Below, piece after piece: positions 4,518 to 5,881 of a stretch of 5,881 nucleotides of DNA. The notes below the pieces were generated by a model, which did no database searches, was not told the origin of the DNA, and worked only from the letters and a program-made list of their open reading frames with translations. The translations under genes were made by a program, and so were the position numbers. Each line of letters starts with the position of its first letter. The first letter of the stretch is position 1. Source of the DNA: an uncultured Clostridia bacterium (lineage in GTDB: Bacteria; Bacillota_A; Clostridia; Oscillospirales; Acutalibacteraceae). The stretch is taken from the NCBI GenBank assembly GCA_937891215.1, contig CALAEU010000084.1, forward strand, positions 1-5,881. The letters are read 5' to 3'.

Positions 4518-5881
4518 TTACATATTTTCAATGAACTCTTTAACTGCTGGTAAATCAGAAATAACTGTTGCTTCATCACCATTGTAAATTACAAGTGATG
4601 GTGCTTGTTTTAAACCAAGTTTTTTAGCAAGTTCAACATTATCTTCTACAAAGAGTTTTTCATAAGAAATACCTTTTTGTTCAAGAAGTTGTGCAGCAAT
4701 TTTACATTTAGGACAAGTCTTTGTTGCAAAAAGTGTAAATGTTGCATCTTCTACTGCAACAGCAGTTTTTGTTTCTTTTTCAGGACAACAGTGAGCGTGG
4801 TCAACTGTTCTGTCTGCTTTTTCGTAGCTTGAGTGAATAATATCATAAACTCTTCTGTCTTTGAACTCCTGTGCTTTACCATCATTGAAGTTCTGAACAG
4901 GACGATAATACCCGGTAATACGGCTATAAACTTCTGTTGTTTCACCACATTCAGGACAAGTATAAACTTCACCCTGAATGTAACCGTGGTTACAGCAAAC
5001 TGTATATGTTGGTGAAATTGAGTAGTAAGGAAGTCTGTAGTTATCTGCAATTTTCTTAACGAGATTTGCAGCAGCTTTCCAGTCAGGAAGTTTTTCACCT
5101 AAGAATGCATGGAATACTGTACCTGATGTATAAAGAGTATGAAGTTCATCTTGTGCATCAAGTGCTTCGAAAATATCTGCTGTGTAACCAACAGGTAAGT
5201 GTGAAGAGTTTGTGTAGTAAGGTGTACCATTTTCGTTTGCAGTAATAATTGCAGGATATTTTTCCTTATCGTGTTTTGCGAAACGATATGTTGTACTTTC
5301 AGCAGGAGTTGCTTCTAAGTTGTAAAGGTCACCATATTCTTCCTGGTAGTCAGAAAGTCTTTCTCTCATATGGTTAAGAACATCTTTAGCGAAATTCTGT
5401 GTTTCTTTTGTTGTCATATCTTTACGGAGCCATTTTGCGTTAAGACCAACTTCGTTCATACCAATAAGACCGATTGTTGAGAAATGGTTTGTAAATGTAC
5501 CAAGGTAACGCTTTGTATATGGGTAAAGACCTTCATCAAGAAGTTTTGTAATGATGCCTCTCTTAACTTTAAGTGAACGAGCAGAAATATCCATAAGTTT
5601 ATCAAGTCTCTTATAGAAATCTTCTGCATTTTCAGAAAGATATGCAATTCTTGGCAAGTTGATTGTAACAACACCAATTGAACCAGTGCTTTCACCACTA
5701 CCGAAGAAACCACCGCTCTTCTTTCTTAATTCACGAAGGTCAAGACGAAGTCTGCAGCACATTGAACGAACATCGCTTGGTTCCATATCTGAGTTAACAT
5801 AGTTTGAGAAATATGGTGTACCATATTTTGCAGTCATTTCAAAGAGGAGCTTATTATTCTCTGTTTCTGACCAGTCAAAAT
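4518..5881 (-). CDS. nrdD: Anaerobic (class III) ribonucleotide reductase with fused NrdH/glutaredoxin-like domain, 5' end cut by window edge
   Basis: The frame is open to the window edge (first complete codon at 5879), giving 453 C-terminal residues; the ATG at 5837 is internal, since FDWSETENNKLLFE precedes it in frame and reads as NrdD. Numbering from 5879: MCCRLRLDL at 40-48 likely holds the thiyl-radical cysteine (41 or 42); ISPTYTVCCNHGYI and TCPECGE (about 288-313) form the C-terminal zinc site (Cys295/296, His298, Cys308, Cys311); SRITGYYRPVQNFN carries the glycyl radical, probably Gly323. A linker with a Cys-Cys pair (364-365) leads to a redoxin domain of about 74 residues (380-453, bases 4518-4742) with Cys389-Pro-Lys-Cys392 and a cis-proline motif QAPSLV (Pro427). 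The enzyme makes deoxyribonucleotides from ribonucleoside triphosphates without oxygen and needs the NrdG activase, which is not in this window. The fused redoxin probably supplies reducing equivalents, with TrxB encoded next. NrdD identity is very secure; the redoxin role is inferred. Confidence 0.95.
   Translation of the reverse strand, partial: FDWSETENNKLLFEMTAKYGTPYFSNYVNSDMEPSDVRSMCCRLRLDLRELRKKSGGFFGSGESTGSIGVVTINLPRIAYLSENAEDFYKRLDKLMDISARSLKVKRGIITKLLDEGLYPYTKRYLGTFTNHFSTIGLIGMNEVGLNAKWLRKDMTTKETQNFAKDVLNHMRERLSDYQEEYGDLYNLEATPAESTTYRFAKHDKEKYPAIITANENGTPYYTNSSHLPVGYTADIFEALDAQDELHTLYTSGTVFHAFLGEKLPDWKAAANLVKKIADNYRLPYYSISPTYTVCCNHGYIQGEVYTCPECGETTEVYSRITGYYRPVQNFNDGKAQEFKDRRVYDIIHSSYEKADRTVDHAHCCPEKETKTAVAVEDATFTLFATKTCPKCKIAAQLLEQKGISYEKLFVEDNVELAKKLGLKQAPSLVIYNGDEATVISDLPAVKEFIENM

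Noticed and set aside
4751..5713. Open frames overlapping nrdD in other frames (4751-5098 minus, 4833-5015 plus, 5456-5713 minus).
   Set aside because: All lie inside NrdD sequence carrying family motifs in the main frame; the alternative translations show no recognisable domain.
5835..5837. ATG at 5837 as the start of the nrdD gene.
   Set aside because: The frame continues upstream without a stop to the window edge and reads as typical NrdD sequence, so the true start is outside the window.

Overview
The window is an AT-rich stretch of chromosome-like DNA. It most likely comes from an anaerobic, low-GC Firmicute of the Clostridia type, probably one known mainly from gut or other anoxic metagenomes. 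The evidence is the A/T-ending codons, strong purine-rich ribosome binding sites, a class III (glycyl radical) ribonucleotide reductase, an iron-sulfur flavoprotein and a low-GC-type lipoprotein signal. I saw no mobile element, CRISPR array, tRNA or rRNA. The genus cannot be named from this sequence.

Layout. (1) Bases 1-918, minus strand: a family 18 glycoside hydrolase, cut off at its 3' end by the window edge. (2) Bases 919-1034: a divergent intergenic region with two back-to-back promoters. (3) Bases 1035-2809, plus strand: a two-gene operon coding for a small lipoprotein and a 450-residue tandem flavodoxin-fold protein with an iron-sulfur-flavoprotein cysteine motif, closed by a strong terminator at 2815-2860. 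(4) Bases 2859-5881, minus strand: a convergent cluster read right to left. It holds nrdD (5' end outside the window) with a fused C-terminal NrdH/glutaredoxin-like domain, then trxB, then a six-helix membrane protein of unknown function.

How the genes may work together. The clearest functional unit is nrdD-trxB. The reductase carries its own redoxin domain (CPKC active site), and a flavin disulfide reductase is encoded directly downstream. This suggests a relay from TrxB to the fused redoxin to the NrdD active site, in place of the formate used by the E. coli and T4 type enzymes. The TrxB has kept its dinucleotide-binding GGGxSA motif but lost the HRRxxxR arginines that recognise the NADPH 2'-phosphate, so its electron donor may not be NADPH. 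A 12-bp hairpin, fully paired only in the minus-strand RNA, sits between the two genes.

The left half is a separate unit. The GH18 enzyme and the lipoprotein/flavoprotein operon are divergently transcribed from promoters whose -35 boxes are six bases apart, so their expression may be mutually exclusive or jointly controlled. No specific shared pathway for that half is evident from the sequence.
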